From Peptostreptococcus russellii (lineage in GTDB: Bacteria > Bacillota > Clostridia > Peptostreptococcales > Peptostreptococcaceae), in the NCBI RefSeq assembly GCF_900110295.1, contig NZ_FODF01000001.1, positions 62,001-126,000 of the forward strand: a stretch of DNA of 64,000 nt, given 5' to 3'. A model generated the notes under the pieces. The model did no database searches, had not been told where the DNA came from, and saw only the letters and a list, made by a program, of their open reading frames with translations. Positions 34,053-42,710 of the stretch are shown here, piece by piece. A program made the position numbers and the translations under genes. How positions within the stretch are numbered: position 1 is the first letter of the stretch; the number at the start of each line of letters is the position of its first letter.

Positions 34053-34090
34053 TTACATTTCTATTTTAATTAAGAAAGAGGTGTATTTAA

Positions 34091-34438
34091 ATGGCTTCAA
34101 ATAGAATAAAGAGAATAAGTGAAGAGGTTAAAAAAGTTATAAGTACAATGCTTATAAACGGAATTAAGGATCCAAGAATAACATCTATGATAAGTGTTAC
34201 AGAAGTAGAGGTTACCAATGACCTAAGATATGCTTTTGTATATATCAGTATGTTGGCTGGAGATAAAGAAGAATCTCTTGCAGGACTTAATAGTGCAAGA
34301 GGATACATAAGAAGAGAAGTAGGAAAAGCTGTCAAATTGAGATACGTTCCAGAAATAATCTTCAAGATAGATGACTCCATAGAAAAGGGAATGTATATGG
34401 ATGAACTAATAAAGAGTGTAAACTCTAAAAATGATTAG
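34091..34438 (+). CDS. rbfA: 30S ribosome-binding factor RbfA
   Basis: RbfA is a KH-like protein that binds near 16S helix 1 during 30S maturation. The 115-residue protein shows RIKRISEEVKKVIS at the start, INGIKDPRITSMISVTEVEV, the RYAFVYISML strand and LKLRYVPEIIFKIDDSIEKG-like sequence (here VKLRYVPEIIFKIDDS). AAGAGGTG precedes the ATG. It closes the rimP operon; a strong terminator follows. Confidence 0.95.
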   Translation: MASNRIKRISEEVKKVISTMLINGIKDPRITSMISVTEVEVTNDLRYAFVYISMLAGDKEESLAGLNSARGYIRREVGKAVKLRYVPEIIFKIDDSIEKGMYMDELIKSVNSKND

Positions 34439-34492
34439 TTTTAATAAACTAGAGATATTATAGTGAGATAATTTATATTTTGCTGTATAATA

Positions 34493-34530
34493 GATGATGT
34501 CAGTATTTCTTACTGACATCATTTTTATTT
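34493..34530 (+). terminator. Terminator of the rimP-rbfA operon
   Basis: GATGATGTCAGTA pairs with TACTGACATCAT around a short TTTCT loop, with a T-rich tract after it. A TATAAT at 34486-34491 lies immediately before the stem. Confidence 0.9.
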
Positions 34531-34551
34531 TTATGAAGAGGATGTGATTTA

Positions 34552-35547
34552 ATGAATAGATTTACTAAAGAAATTGATAAGATACTTGAGTATATACAGT
34601 CAAACGACGATAAATTCTTAGTATCATCTCATGTAAGTCCAGACGGAGATAATATAGGGTCTTCCCTTTCAATATACAGTTTTTTGAAAAAATTAGGTAA
34701 AGATGTTGTCTATGTATTAGATGATGAATATCCTAAGAATTTATCATTTTTATACGATGAAAATATAAAAATGACTTCTAAAGATATAGATCAAAAAGAA
34801 AAATATACTGTAATTGCATTAGATGCAGGCGATTATTCGAGAATATGCGTTGATGATAAAATATTAGAAAATGCAAAAGGAATAATATGCATAGATCATC
34901 ATATAACAAATGGAGATTATGGATTTTTAAAATATGTAGACACAGAAGAGTCATCTACTTGTGAGCTAGTATATAATATAATTATGAGATATGAATGTAT
35001 AACAGACAATAAGATTATAGATGAGAATATAGCTACATATCTTTATACGGGACTTATAACTGATACAGGTAATTTCCAGTATTCAAATACGAGAGAATCC
35101 TCTTTTATAATGGCTGCAGAATTGATGTCTAGAGGGGCAAAAAAGAATTTAATTGTAGAAAAATTATTCCAAAATAACTCAGTTAATTTTTATAAGCTTC
35201 TAGGAGAGGCTCTAAATGGTCTTGAAATTATACAGTCACAGATATGTATAATAGCTGTTGCAAAAGAGTCTATGGACAAGTATGAAGTGGAATACGGTGA
35301 TATAGATGCTATTACTCCATATACAAGAGATATAGAAGGGGTAGAACTTGGAATATTTGTAAAAGAAAAAGAAATTGGAGAAATAAAGGTAAGTTTCCGC
35401 TCAAAGAATTATGTAGATTGTTCTAAACTTGCATCTGAGTTTTCTGGTGGAGGTCATAAGAGGGCAGCTGGTTGTACAATAAAAGACTTAGATGTAGAAT
35501 TAGCAAAGAAAATGCTTATAGAAAAGGCTATAGGGTATTTAAAATAA
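34552..35547 (+). CDS. nrnA: DHH/DHHA1 phosphoesterase, NrnA-type nanoRNase
   Basis: NrnA degrades short oligoribonucleotides and dephosphorylates pAp. Motifs in order: SSHVSPDGDNIGSSLS (motif I, about residues 23-38), VIALDAGD (II), CIDHHITN (the DHH motif, about 112-119) and TGLITDTGNFQYSNT (IV). The DHHA1 domain ends with FSGGGHKRAAGCTI near 303-316. At 331 residues it has normal length. AGAGGATGTGA precedes the ATG. truB and ribF follow, as in Bacillus-Clostridium operons. Confidence 0.94.
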   Translation: MNRFTKEIDKILEYIQSNDDKFLVSSHVSPDGDNIGSSLSIYSFLKKLGKDVVYVLDDEYPKNLSFLYDENIKMTSKDIDQKEKYTVIALDAGDYSRICVDDKILENAKGIICIDHHITNGDYGFLKYVDTEESSTCELVYNIIMRYECITDNKIIDENIATYLYTGLITDTGNFQYSNTRESSFIMAAELMSRGAKKNLIVEKLFQNNSVNFYKLLGEALNGLEIIQSQICIIAVAKESMDKYEVEYGDIDAITPYTRDIEGVELGIFVKEKEIGEIKVSFRSKNYVDCSKLASEFSGGGHKRAAGCTIKDLDVELAKKMLIEKAIGYLK

Positions 35548-35582
35548 AGAGTATAAATAAAGTTTTAGAAGGAAGGAATTTA

Positions 35583-36500
35583 ATGGATAGAATCTTTAAT
35601 ATAAATAAACCGACTGGAATGACTTCTCATGATGTTGTCTACAAGGTCAGAAAAATACTTAAAACAAAAAAAGTAGGTCATACAGGAACGCTTGATCCAG
35701 ATGCACAGGGAGTCTTGCCTATATGCGTAGGAAGGGCAACTAAAATTAGCGACCTTATACTTAATAAAGAAAAAGAGTATATATGTGAATTGATTCTTGG
35801 AATTGAAACTGACACCTATGATAGCTCAGGTGAAATTTTAAAAGAATGTGATGTGAGGCATATTAAAGAAGAAGATGTCAAAAAGGCAATCGATTCACAA
35901 TTAGGAGATATAATGCAGTATCCTCCAATCTATTCTGCTTTAAAAGTCAATGGGAAGAAAATGTGTGATCTTGCAAGAAGTGGTCGAGCCGATGAAATAG
36001 AGATTAAGGCAAGACCAGTAAGGATAAACTTTATAGAAATACTAAATATGGATATACCTAAAGTTAAAATAAGAGTTAGTTGTAGCAAGGGCACATATGT
36101 AAGAAGTATTTGCCATGATATAGGAGCTGTATTAGGTGTTGGTGCTTCTATGTCATATCTTCAGAGAACAAAGAGTGGAATATTCGATATAGAAAGAGCA
36201 ATAACTCTTGAAGAATTAGAGAAATATAGGGATGAAAACAGACTAATGGAAGTTAGTTATTCAGTAGAAGAAGTTTTAATGGAGTTTCCTTACTTGATTC
36301 TACATGAAAATGCAGTGAAATATTATTCAAATGGTGGTAAAATAGAAGAAAGAAGGTTTATAGAAGGAAACTATAAAGATTCTTTATCTAAAAGGGTAAG
36401 AGTATATTCCAATGAAAAGGAATTTATAGGTGTTGGAATATTAAATAAAGAAGATAAAGATTTAATGGTAAAGAGTGAAAAAATATTCAAATTAGGATAA
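35583..36500 (+). CDS. truB: tRNA pseudouridine(55) synthase TruB
   Basis: TruB makes pseudouridine 55 in the T loop of tRNAs. The 305-residue protein has FNINKPTGMTSHDVVYKVR at the start, the catalytic Asp in GHTGTLDPDAQGVLPICVGRA-type sequence (residues about 31-50), YPPIYSALKVNGKKMCDLAR, and CSKGTYVRSICHDIG. A C-terminal PUA-like domain follows. I use ATG 35583 after GAAGGAAGG; the frame is open further upstream, inside nrnA, with no binding site. Confidence 0.95.
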   Translation: MDRIFNINKPTGMTSHDVVYKVRKILKTKKVGHTGTLDPDAQGVLPICVGRATKISDLILNKEKEYICELILGIETDTYDSSGEILKECDVRHIKEEDVKKAIDSQLGDIMQYPPIYSALKVNGKKMCDLARSGRADEIEIKARPVRINFIEILNMDIPKVKIRVSCSKGTYVRSICHDIGAVLGVGASMSYLQRTKSGIFDIERAITLEELEKYRDENRLMEVSYSVEEVLMEFPYLILHENAVKYYSNGGKIEERRFIEGNYKDSLSKRVRVYSNEKEFIGVGILNKEDKDLMVKSEKIFKLG

Positions 36501-36510
36501 TGGTGATATT

Positions 36511-37512
36511 ATGAAAGTATACAAAAACTTGGATGATATAGATTTTCCTTTTGATACTTGTGTCACTATAGGAAATTTTGACGGTGTTCATAAGGGTCAT
36601 CAGACATTGATAAATAAAACGATAAAATATTCCAGGGAAAATAATTTAAAAAGTGTAGTTTTTACATTCTCTAATCATCCAGTTAATTATTTCAAACCTG
36701 GACACGTAAAAAATATTATTTCGTATAAAGAAAAGTATGAAGTTATAGAAAGAATGGGTGTTGATATATATATTTCAATACCATTTGATGAAAGTATGAC
36801 TCAGATATCTGCAGAAGATTATGTAAGTAAGATTCTTGTAGAAAAGCTTCATGTAAAGAAGATTGTTATAGGTCATGATTTTACTTTTGCAAGACAAAGA
36901 GAAGGTAACCCAGAAGTTTTAAAAGAATTGGCGAAAAAGAATAATTTTGATGTTGAAGTGGTAGATCCTGTTATTATGGAAGGCAGAAGGATAAGTTCTA
37001 CTGATATAAGAAGGGCTATTACAGAAGGCGATGTAGTAGAGGCAGAAGAGCTTTTAGGGAGATATTTTGCAGTAGAAGGAGAAGTTATTAAAGGAAGACA
37101 AATTGGGAGAAAACTTGGATTTCCAACTGCAAATATTCAATATGATAATAATATGGTGATACCTCAAATAGGTATATATGCGACTTTTGCTGTTATAGAT
37201 GGCGAAGTTTATTGTGGTGCCACTAGTATTGGTACTAACCCTACTGTAAATGGCAAAAATTTAAGCATTGAGACTTATATTTTAGACTTTGATGAAAATA
37301 TCTATGGAAAAGATATGAGGGTTGAATTTATTGAAAAAATGAGAGATGAGATAAAATTTGACGGTGTGGAAGGTCTAAAACTGCAACTTGAAAAAGATAC
37401 AAAATATGTAAAAGAAAATTATTTCGAGATTTTGAATAAAAATAATAATATTTCAGGTGATTATAAAGTAGTAATAGAAAATATTAGAAAGCAAATCGAG
37501 TCAAAAAAGTAA
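36511..37512 (+). CDS. ribF: Bifunctional riboflavin kinase/FAD synthetase RibF
   Basis: RibF phosphorylates riboflavin to FMN and then adenylates it to FAD. The N-terminal nucleotidyltransferase has TIGNFDGVHKGHQTLI (about residues 20-35) and VIGHDFTFARQREGN, with ISSTDIRRAI. The riboflavin kinase domain has GRQIGRKLGFPTANIQ and ATSIGTNPTVNG, then ETYILDFDENIYG. A roughly 20-residue tail after KENYFEIL is extra. Only 10 bases separate it from truB. Confidence 0.95.
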   Translation: MKVYKNLDDIDFPFDTCVTIGNFDGVHKGHQTLINKTIKYSRENNLKSVVFTFSNHPVNYFKPGHVKNIISYKEKYEVIERMGVDIYISIPFDESMTQISAEDYVSKILVEKLHVKKIVIGHDFTFARQREGNPEVLKELAKKNNFDVEVVDPVIMEGRRISSTDIRRAITEGDVVEAEELLGRYFAVEGEVIKGRQIGRKLGFPTANIQYDNNMVIPQIGIYATFAVIDGEVYCGATSIGTNPTVNGKNLSIETYILDFDENIYGKDMRVEFIEKMRDEIKFDGVEGLKLQLEKDTKYVKENYFEILNKNNNISGDYKVVIENIRKQIESKK

Positions 37513-37522
37513 AATTATTTTC

Positions 37523-37551
37523 TTGAAGAGAAAAGATAACTATGTTATAAT
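37523..37551 (+). promoter_or_regulatory. Promoter of rpsO
   Basis: TTGAAG (37523-37528) and TATAAT (37546-37551) lie 17 bases apart with a TG one base before the -10. This matches a strong ribosomal protein promoter. Confidence 0.85.
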
Positions 37552-37557
37552 GATTAA

Positions 37558-37625
37558 GGTTGAAACCTAAGCTCAGCTTTCGAGTCTCCATTCAAAGCTT
37601 AGCTTTAGGCGATTATAAATTTTAG
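37558..37625 (+). promoter_or_regulatory. Structured rpsO leader, candidate S15 autoregulatory RNA
   Basis: The 5' arm CCTAAGCT (37566-37573) can pair either with AGCTTAG (37596-37602) or, with one bulge, with AGCTTTAGG (37601-37609). Both cannot form at once. Such leaders before rpsO in Firmicutes bind S15 and control its own translation; here the identity is inferred from position and structure, not from a scored match. Confidence 0.6.
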
Positions 37626-37634
37626 GAGGAAAAA

Positions 37635-37892
37635 ATGATAAACAAAGAACAAATAATCAAGGATTTTGGAAGAAAAGAAGGAGATACTGGTTCTCCAGAA
37701 GTACAGATAGCTTTATTAACAGCTAGAATTAACGAATTAAATGAACATTTAAAGGTTCACAAGAAGGATCACCATTCAAGAAGAGGTCTTTTAAAGATGG
37801 TTGGTAGAAGAAGAAATCTATTAACTTACTTAAAGAGACATGATCTTGAAGGATACAGAGCTTTAATAGCTAAGTTAGGACTAAGAAAATAA
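37635..37892 (+). CDS. rpsO: 30S ribosomal protein S15
   Basis: S15 binds 16S rRNA helices 20-22 and starts assembly of the platform. The 85-residue sequence has the family core [39 protein letters not shown] and [13 protein letters not shown]. It is a few residues shorter at the N-terminus than the 89-residue form common elsewhere. AGGAGG lies six to seven bases before the ATG. It has its own promoter, leader and terminator. Confidence 0.98.
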   Translation: MINKEQIIKDFGRKEGDTGSPEVQIALLTARINELNEHLKVHKKDHHSRRGLLKMVGRRRNLLTYLKRHDLEGYRALIAKLGLRK

Positions 37893-37900
37893 TTCTTTTT

Positions 37901-37936
37901 AAGCAGATATGATTTATTTCATATCTGCTTTGTTTT
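37901..37936 (+). terminator. Terminator of rpsO
   Basis: AAGCAGATATGA (37901-37912) pairs perfectly with TCATATCTGCTT (37919-37930), and TGTTTT follows. Confidence 0.94.
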
Positions 37937-38071
37937 ATAATTTATGAAAAAGCTTTTGTTATCATTTTCCATATAAATCTATTTTTATATTGTAAAATGT
38001 GATAAAATGTTTTTATAGTGTGTTGAATAAAAATCCCACTAATGATGCTTTTAAATAATAAGAGAGACATG

Positions 38072-38131
38072 AAAAATTCTGTAAATAATATCCCTATCTA
38101 ATAAATAGAGCTATTATTTACAGAAAAATTT
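38072..38131. repeat. Long inverted repeat between rpsO and degV
   Basis: TTCTGTAAATAATA (38077-38090) is repeated in perfect inverse as TATTATTTACAGAA (38112-38125), with a further CTAT/ATAG pair inside and AAAA/TTTC-like extension outside. No T-run follows in either direction that would make a good terminator. The rest of 37937-38221 is AT-rich and shows no gene. Confidence 0.75.
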
Positions 38132-38221
38132 CAAGGTCTTGAGGCTAATTATTAGTTGGATAAAGACACATTGATATTAGAACTATTTTATAAAAGATAG
38201 AAGAAGTTAGGAGGTACTACT

Positions 38222-39070
38222 TTGGACATAAAATTAATATGTGACAGTTTATGTGATATTCCTGAAGAAATTCAGAAAAAGGAATACCTTGAGGTTATCC
38301 CTTTGACTCTTATAATGGATGGCAAGGAATATAAAGATGGTGTCGATATAACAAAGGAAGAATTTTATGATGTCGTTTTAAAGTCTGGAGAAATTCCAAA
38401 GACTTCTCAAGCAACATATATGCAGTTCAAAGAAGCTTTCGAAGCCGGAGTTAAAGAAGGTAAGGACATACTTTGTTTGACTGGTGCGTCATCTGCGACC
38501 GGTACATTCCAAAGTGCAATGTTAGCAAAAGGTGATATGGAAGAAGGAAATATCCATGTATTTGATACAGAAAACTTATCTCTTGGTGCAGGTCAGTTTG
38601 TAATTCGTGCGTGTGATATGTTAGAAGAAGGATTAAGTGTTGAAGAAACAGTTGAAAAATTAGATTCTTTAAGAGATAGCGTGAGTATATTATTTGCTCC
38701 AGCATCTTTTGATTTTCTTAAAAAGAGTGGAAGAGTTCCACTTACAACTGCAATAATCGGAAATATGCTTAACATAAAACCTATTTTCAAAATGGAAAGA
38801 GGTAAAATAAGCTTAGTAACAAAGGTAAGGGGTATAAAGAAGCTTGTTTCAAAGCTTGTTGAACTTACAATTGAAAACAATAGTGAGAGCCTATCAGATC
38901 TTACGGTTACTATGGGGCATGGATGCAATTTAGATGACTTTGAAAAGCTTAAAAAAGAAGTAGACGATAAGTTAAAAGACAAAGTAAAGAAAATAATGAT
39001 TACAAAGGGTGGAGTTTGCATATGCTCACATACAGGCCCAGATATAATTGCAATCAGTTATTCAAAGTAA
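38222..39070 (+). CDS. DegV family fatty-acid-binding protein
   Basis: DegV proteins bind a fatty acid and, as FakB, hand it to the kinase FakA for phosphorylation. The 282-residue protein has [14 protein letters not shown] at the start, the V-x-P-L motif [33 protein letters not shown] (lipid head-group serine), [12 protein letters not shown], and the C-terminal [16 protein letters not shown]. No fakA is in the window, so FakB function is a guess. The TTG start follows TAGGAGG by seven bases. Confidence 0.92.
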   Translation: MDIKLICDSLCDIPEEIQKKEYLEVIPLTLIMDGKEYKDGVDITKEEFYDVVLKSGEIPKTSQATYMQFKEAFEAGVKEGKDILCLTGASSATGTFQSAMLAKGDMEEGNIHVFDTENLSLGAGQFVIRACDMLEEGLSVEETVEKLDSLRDSVSILFAPASFDFLKKSGRVPLTTAIIGNMLNIKPIFKMERGKISLVTKVRGIKKLVSKLVELTIENNSESLSDLTVTMGHGCNLDDFEKLKKEVDDKLKDKVKKIMITKGGVCICSHTGPDIIAISYSK

Positions 39071-39089
39071 TACAAACAAGGAGGAAGCT

Positions 39090-41183
39090 ATGTTCGAACA
39101 TAGAATATTTGAAACAGAATTAGCTGGTAGAAAACTATCAGTTGAAATAGGAAAGATTTGTGAAATGACAAATGGTAACTGTATTATAAGATACGGTGAC
39201 ACAATGCTAATGGTAAATGTAACAAAGTCAGCAGAACCGAGAGATGGGGTTGACTTTTTCCCTCTTAGCGTTGATTTTGAAGAAAAGTTATATTCAGTAG
39301 GTAAAATACCTGGTGGATTCTTAAAGAGAGAAGGGAAACCATCAGAAAAGGCTATACTTACATCAAGACTTATAGATAGACCTTTGAGACCACTTTTCCC
39401 AGAAGGATTTAGAAACGATGTACAGGTAGTAGCTACAGTATTATCTGTGGATCAAGATTGTACTCCTGATATTGTTGCAATGATAGGATCTTCTATATCT
39501 TTATCAATATCTGATATTCCTTTTAATGGACCAACAGGATCAGTTCTTGTAGGACGTGTAGACGGTGAATTTGTTGCAAATCCAAATCAGGAACAAAGAG
39601 AAAACAGTGATTTACACCTTGTAGTATCTGGTACTAAAGATGCCATCATGATGGTTGAAGCCGGTGCTGAAGAAGTGGACGAAAGTGTTGTTCTTGAAGG
39701 TATATTATTTGCACATGAAGAAATAAAGAAGATAGTTGCATTTATTGAAGATATAGTAGATGAAGTAGGTCATGAAAAGTGTCAGGTAGAACTTCACTTA
39801 CCATCAGAAGAAATGACAAAGCTTGTAAATGATTTTGCAAGAGAAAAGATGCGTGAAGCAGTAAAGACTCCTGAAAAGATGGAAAGAACAGCAAAGATGG
39901 ATGCAGTAAGTGCTGAAACTCTTGAACATTTTGAAGCTGAGCTTGAAAACTTTGAAGAAGTAGCTGGAGATATAGAAGATGTACTTCATGATATCATCAA
40001 GGATGAAGTTAGAAGTCTTATAGTTGATGACAATGTAAGACCAGATAATAGAGCTCTTGATGAAATAAGACCTATATGGTGTGAAACAGGTATGATACCA
40101 AGAACTCATGGTTCTTCAATATTTACTAGAGGTCAGACTCAGGTACTTAATGTAACTACTTTAGGTGCTTTGGGAGATGTTCAGAAGCTTGATGGATTAG
40201 ATGAAGAAGAAGCAAAGAGATATATGCATCACTATAACTTCCCATCATATTCAGTTGGTGAAACAAGACCTTCAAGAGGACCTGGAAGAAGAGAAATAGG
40301 ACATGGTGCACTTGCCGAAAGAGCCTTGTTACCAGTAATACCTTCACAGGAAGACTTCCCATATGCAATAAGACTTGTATCTGAAGTACTTAGCTCAAAC
40401 GGTTCAACTTCACAGGCATCAGTATGTGCATCAACATTATCACTATTAGATGCTGGTGTTCCTATAAGAGATATGGTTGCCGGTATAGCAATGGGACTTA
40501 TAAAGCACCACGATAAGGTGGCAGTTCTTTCAGACATACAGGGCATGGAAGACCATCTTGGAGATATGGACTTTAAGGTTGCAGGTACTGAACATGGTGT
40601 AACTGCTATACAGATGGACATAAAGATAGACGGTATAGATGAAGCTGTACTTAGACAGGCGTTAAAGCAGGCTAAGGAAGGTAGAATGCATATACTTGGA
40701 GAAATGAAGAAGGTAATATCTGAACCAAAGGATGAATTATCACCTTACGCTCCAAAGATTGTAAAGATGACAATTAATCCAGATAAGATAAGAGATGTAA
40801 TAGGACCTGGTGGAAAGATGATCAATAAGATAATCGATGAAACTGGTGTTAAGATAGACATTGAACAGACTGGTCAGGTTTATATAGTAGGTGTTGAATC
40901 TGATATGATAGCTAAGGCTAAGGGAATAATAGAAGGCATTGTTGCAGAAGCTGAACCAGGAAAGATATATAAAGGTACTGTAACAAGAATAGAAAAGTTC
41001 GGTGCATTTGTGGAAATACTTCCAGGAAAGCAGGGACTTTTACATATTTCACAGATATCAAACAACAGAGTAAACAAGGTTGAAGATGTACTTGCTATAG
41101 GTGATGTTATTGATGTATTAGTAACTGAAATAGATGACAAGGATAGAATAAATCTTTCTGTAAAGGCAATATCAAATAAATAA
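39090..41183 (+). CDS. pnp: Polyribonucleotide nucleotidyltransferase (PNPase)
   Basis: PNPase degrades RNA 3' to 5' with phosphate and is part of the degradosome. Two RNase PH domains (about residues 1-230 and 300-540) flank a helical linker. Catalytic-side sequences include [35 protein letters not shown] and [22 protein letters not shown] ([15 protein letters not shown]) and S1 ([19 protein letters not shown]) domains end the 697-residue protein. Start ATG 39090 follows AAGGAGG; the frame is open upstream within degV without a site. Confidence 0.97.
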   Translation: MFEHRIFETELAGRKLSVEIGKICEMTNGNCIIRYGDTMLMVNVTKSAEPRDGVDFFPLSVDFEEKLYSVGKIPGGFLKREGKPSEKAILTSRLIDRPLRPLFPEGFRNDVQVVATVLSVDQDCTPDIVAMIGSSISLSISDIPFNGPTGSVLVGRVDGEFVANPNQEQRENSDLHLVVSGTKDAIMMVEAGAEEVDESVVLEGILFAHEEIKKIVAFIEDIVDEVGHEKCQVELHLPSEEMTKLVNDFAREKMREAVKTPEKMERTAKMDAVSAETLEHFEAELENFEEVAGDIEDVLHDIIKDEVRSLIVDDNVRPDNRALDEIRPIWCETGMIPRTHGSSIFTRGQTQVLNVTTLGALGDVQKLDGLDEEEAKRYMHHYNFPSYSVGETRPSRGPGRREIGHGALAERALLPVIPSQEDFPYAIRLVSEVLSSNGSTSQASVCASTLSLLDAGVPIRDMVAGIAMGLIKHHDKVAVLSDIQGMEDHLGDMDFKVAGTEHGVTAIQMDIKIDGIDEAVLRQALKQAKEGRMHILGEMKKVISEPKDELSPYAPKIVKMTINPDKIRDVIGPGGKMINKIIDETGVKIDIEQTGQVYIVGVESDMIAKAKGIIEGIVAEAEPGKIYKGTVTRIEKFGAFVEILPGKQGLLHISQISNNRVNKVEDVLAIGDVIDVLVTEIDDKDRINLSVKAISNK

Positions 41184-41199
41184 TACAATATTTATAAAT

Positions 41200-41236
41200 A
41201 CAGCACTGGAGTTAATATATTTCAGTGCTGTTCTTT
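41200..41236 (+). terminator. Terminator of pnp
   Basis: ACAGCACTG and CAGTGCTGT form a 9-bp stem across a 14-base loop, with TTCTTTT behind it. Confidence 0.85.
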
Positions 41237-41270
41237 TGTAAAGGATAATTTTAATTAAAGAGTATTTTTT

Positions 41271-41313
41271 AAGCCAGCTTTTGGACAGTTCTAAAAACTG
41301 GCTTGTAATTTTT
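41271..41313 (+). terminator. Second hairpin after pnp, terminator-like
   Basis: AAGCCAG (41271-41277) pairs with CTGGCTT (41298-41304); after one mismatch TTTT pairs with AAAA. GTAATTTTT follows, so it may be a back-up terminator. Confidence 0.6.
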
Positions 41314-41355
41314 GAAAAAACTATAAGTTTAAATTAAGAAAAATGTGATATTCTG

Positions 41356-41364
41356 TGGTATAAT
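41356..41364 (+). promoter_or_regulatory. Extended -10 promoter of the M16 peptidase-rimO unit
   Basis: TGGTATAAT contains a perfect -10 hexamer with TG upstream; the -35 is weak. It is about 90 bases before the M16 gene and matches the xseA promoter in form. Confidence 0.65.
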
Positions 41365-41455
41365 AGTAAAATATGCAAATTATTGAAGTGCTTTTAATAA
41401 ATAATAAATTAAGTGCTTATAGATAAAATATACATATAAAATATAGTAAAAAGGG

Positions 41456-42700
41456 GTGAGTGTTATAGAGTATAGAAGATTGAAAAACGGATTGAGAATA
41501 GTTGCAGAGGAAATTCCTTATGTAAGATCTGTTTCTCTTGGAGTTTGGATAAATGTTGGTTCAAGAATGGAAGACAAGTCAAATTATGGAATTGCACATT
41601 TTATTGAACATATGCTTTTTAAGGGGACTAAAAATAGGACTTCAAGACAAATTTCAAATGACATAGACTACTACGGTGGAAATATAAATGCATTCACTAC
41701 AGAAGATCATACTTGTTATCATGTTAAGATGCCGTCAAATCATATAGATATAGGTATAGATGTTTTAGCAGACATGATAAATAACTCTGAATTTGATGAA
41801 GAAAATATTGAAAAAGAAAAAACAGTTATTATAGAAGAGATAAAAATGTATCAAGATTCATCTGAAGATTATTTATATGATGAACTTTTGATGAGAACTT
41901 TTGACAACAAGGGTGTAGGAAGAAATGTTTTGGGAACTAAAGAGTCTGTATCTGAAATAAGCAGAGATAAGATAGTAGATTTCTTTGAAAAGTACTATGT
42001 TCCAAATAATGCAGTAATAGTTTTAAGTGGAAATTTTGTTTTAGATGATATACTTAAAAAAATCGAAGGTGGTTTCAAAACTTGGAAAAAGAAAGATTTG
42101 ATACTAAAAAGAGAAGGGCAAGAGTTTAAAGCAGTAAGGTTTATAGAGGATAAAGATGATGAACAAGTAAATCTTGCAATGATTTTTGAATGTCCAGATG
42201 ATTCTATTGATAAAGAGTTTTATGCAGTTAAACTTCTTGGAAATATACTTGGGAATACTCCAAGTTCTAGACTGTTTCAGCATATAAGAGAAGAAAAAGG
42301 CTTGTCTTATAGCATATATTCTTCAGATAGTTTTTATGTAGGATATGGAGAGTTTGGAATATTTTCAAGCATGGCATCTGAAAATCTTAGAGAAGTCTAT
42401 GATTCTATTATTTATGAAATTGAAAATCTAAAGAATAATTATATTACAGAGGAAGAGCTTGTTTTTGCAAAAGAGCAGTATAAGGGCATGGTAATAATGA
42501 ATCTTGAAGACACAGAAGATAGAATGATGCTAATTGGTGAATATGAAGTAGAAAATAGAAGGCTTAGAAATATAGAAGAGGTAATACAATGTGTAGATAG
42601 CATTGACCTTGATTATATGAAAACAATGATAGATAGAATTTTCAGCAAAGAAATGTCTGTAGGCATTACAGGCAAATCAGTAAAAACAATAATGAAATAG
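41456..42700 (+). CDS. M16 family zinc metallopeptidase
   Basis: This 414-residue protein is of the processing-peptidase type and resembles Bacillus MlpA (YmxG). The inverted zinc motif [11 protein letters not shown] (HxxEH, about residues 48-58) is complete, with the downstream Glu in [12 protein letters not shown]. The C-terminal domain has [22 protein letters not shown]. The natural target is not known. The start is doubtful: the only GTG (41456) lies inside the AAGGGGTGAG ribosome binding site, and conserved residues begin at [10 protein letters not shown] non-standard codon at 41462-41467 may be the true start. Confidence 0.92.
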   Translation: MSVIEYRRLKNGLRIVAEEIPYVRSVSLGVWINVGSRMEDKSNYGIAHFIEHMLFKGTKNRTSRQISNDIDYYGGNINAFTTEDHTCYHVKMPSNHIDIGIDVLADMINNSEFDEENIEKEKTVIIEEIKMYQDSSEDYLYDELLMRTFDNKGVGRNVLGTKESVSEISRDKIVDFFEKYYVPNNAVIVLSGNFVLDDILKKIEGGFKTWKKKDLILKREGQEFKAVRFIEDKDDEQVNLAMIFECPDDSIDKEFYAVKLLGNILGNTPSSRLFQHIREEKGLSYSIYSSDSFYVGYGEFGIFSSMASENLREVYDSIIYEIENLKNNYITEEELVFAKEQYKGMVIMNLEDTEDRMMLIGEYEVENRRLRNIEEVIQCVDSIDLDYMKTMIDRIFSKEMSVGITGKSVKTIMK

Positions 42701-42710
42701 AGGTGGTCTA

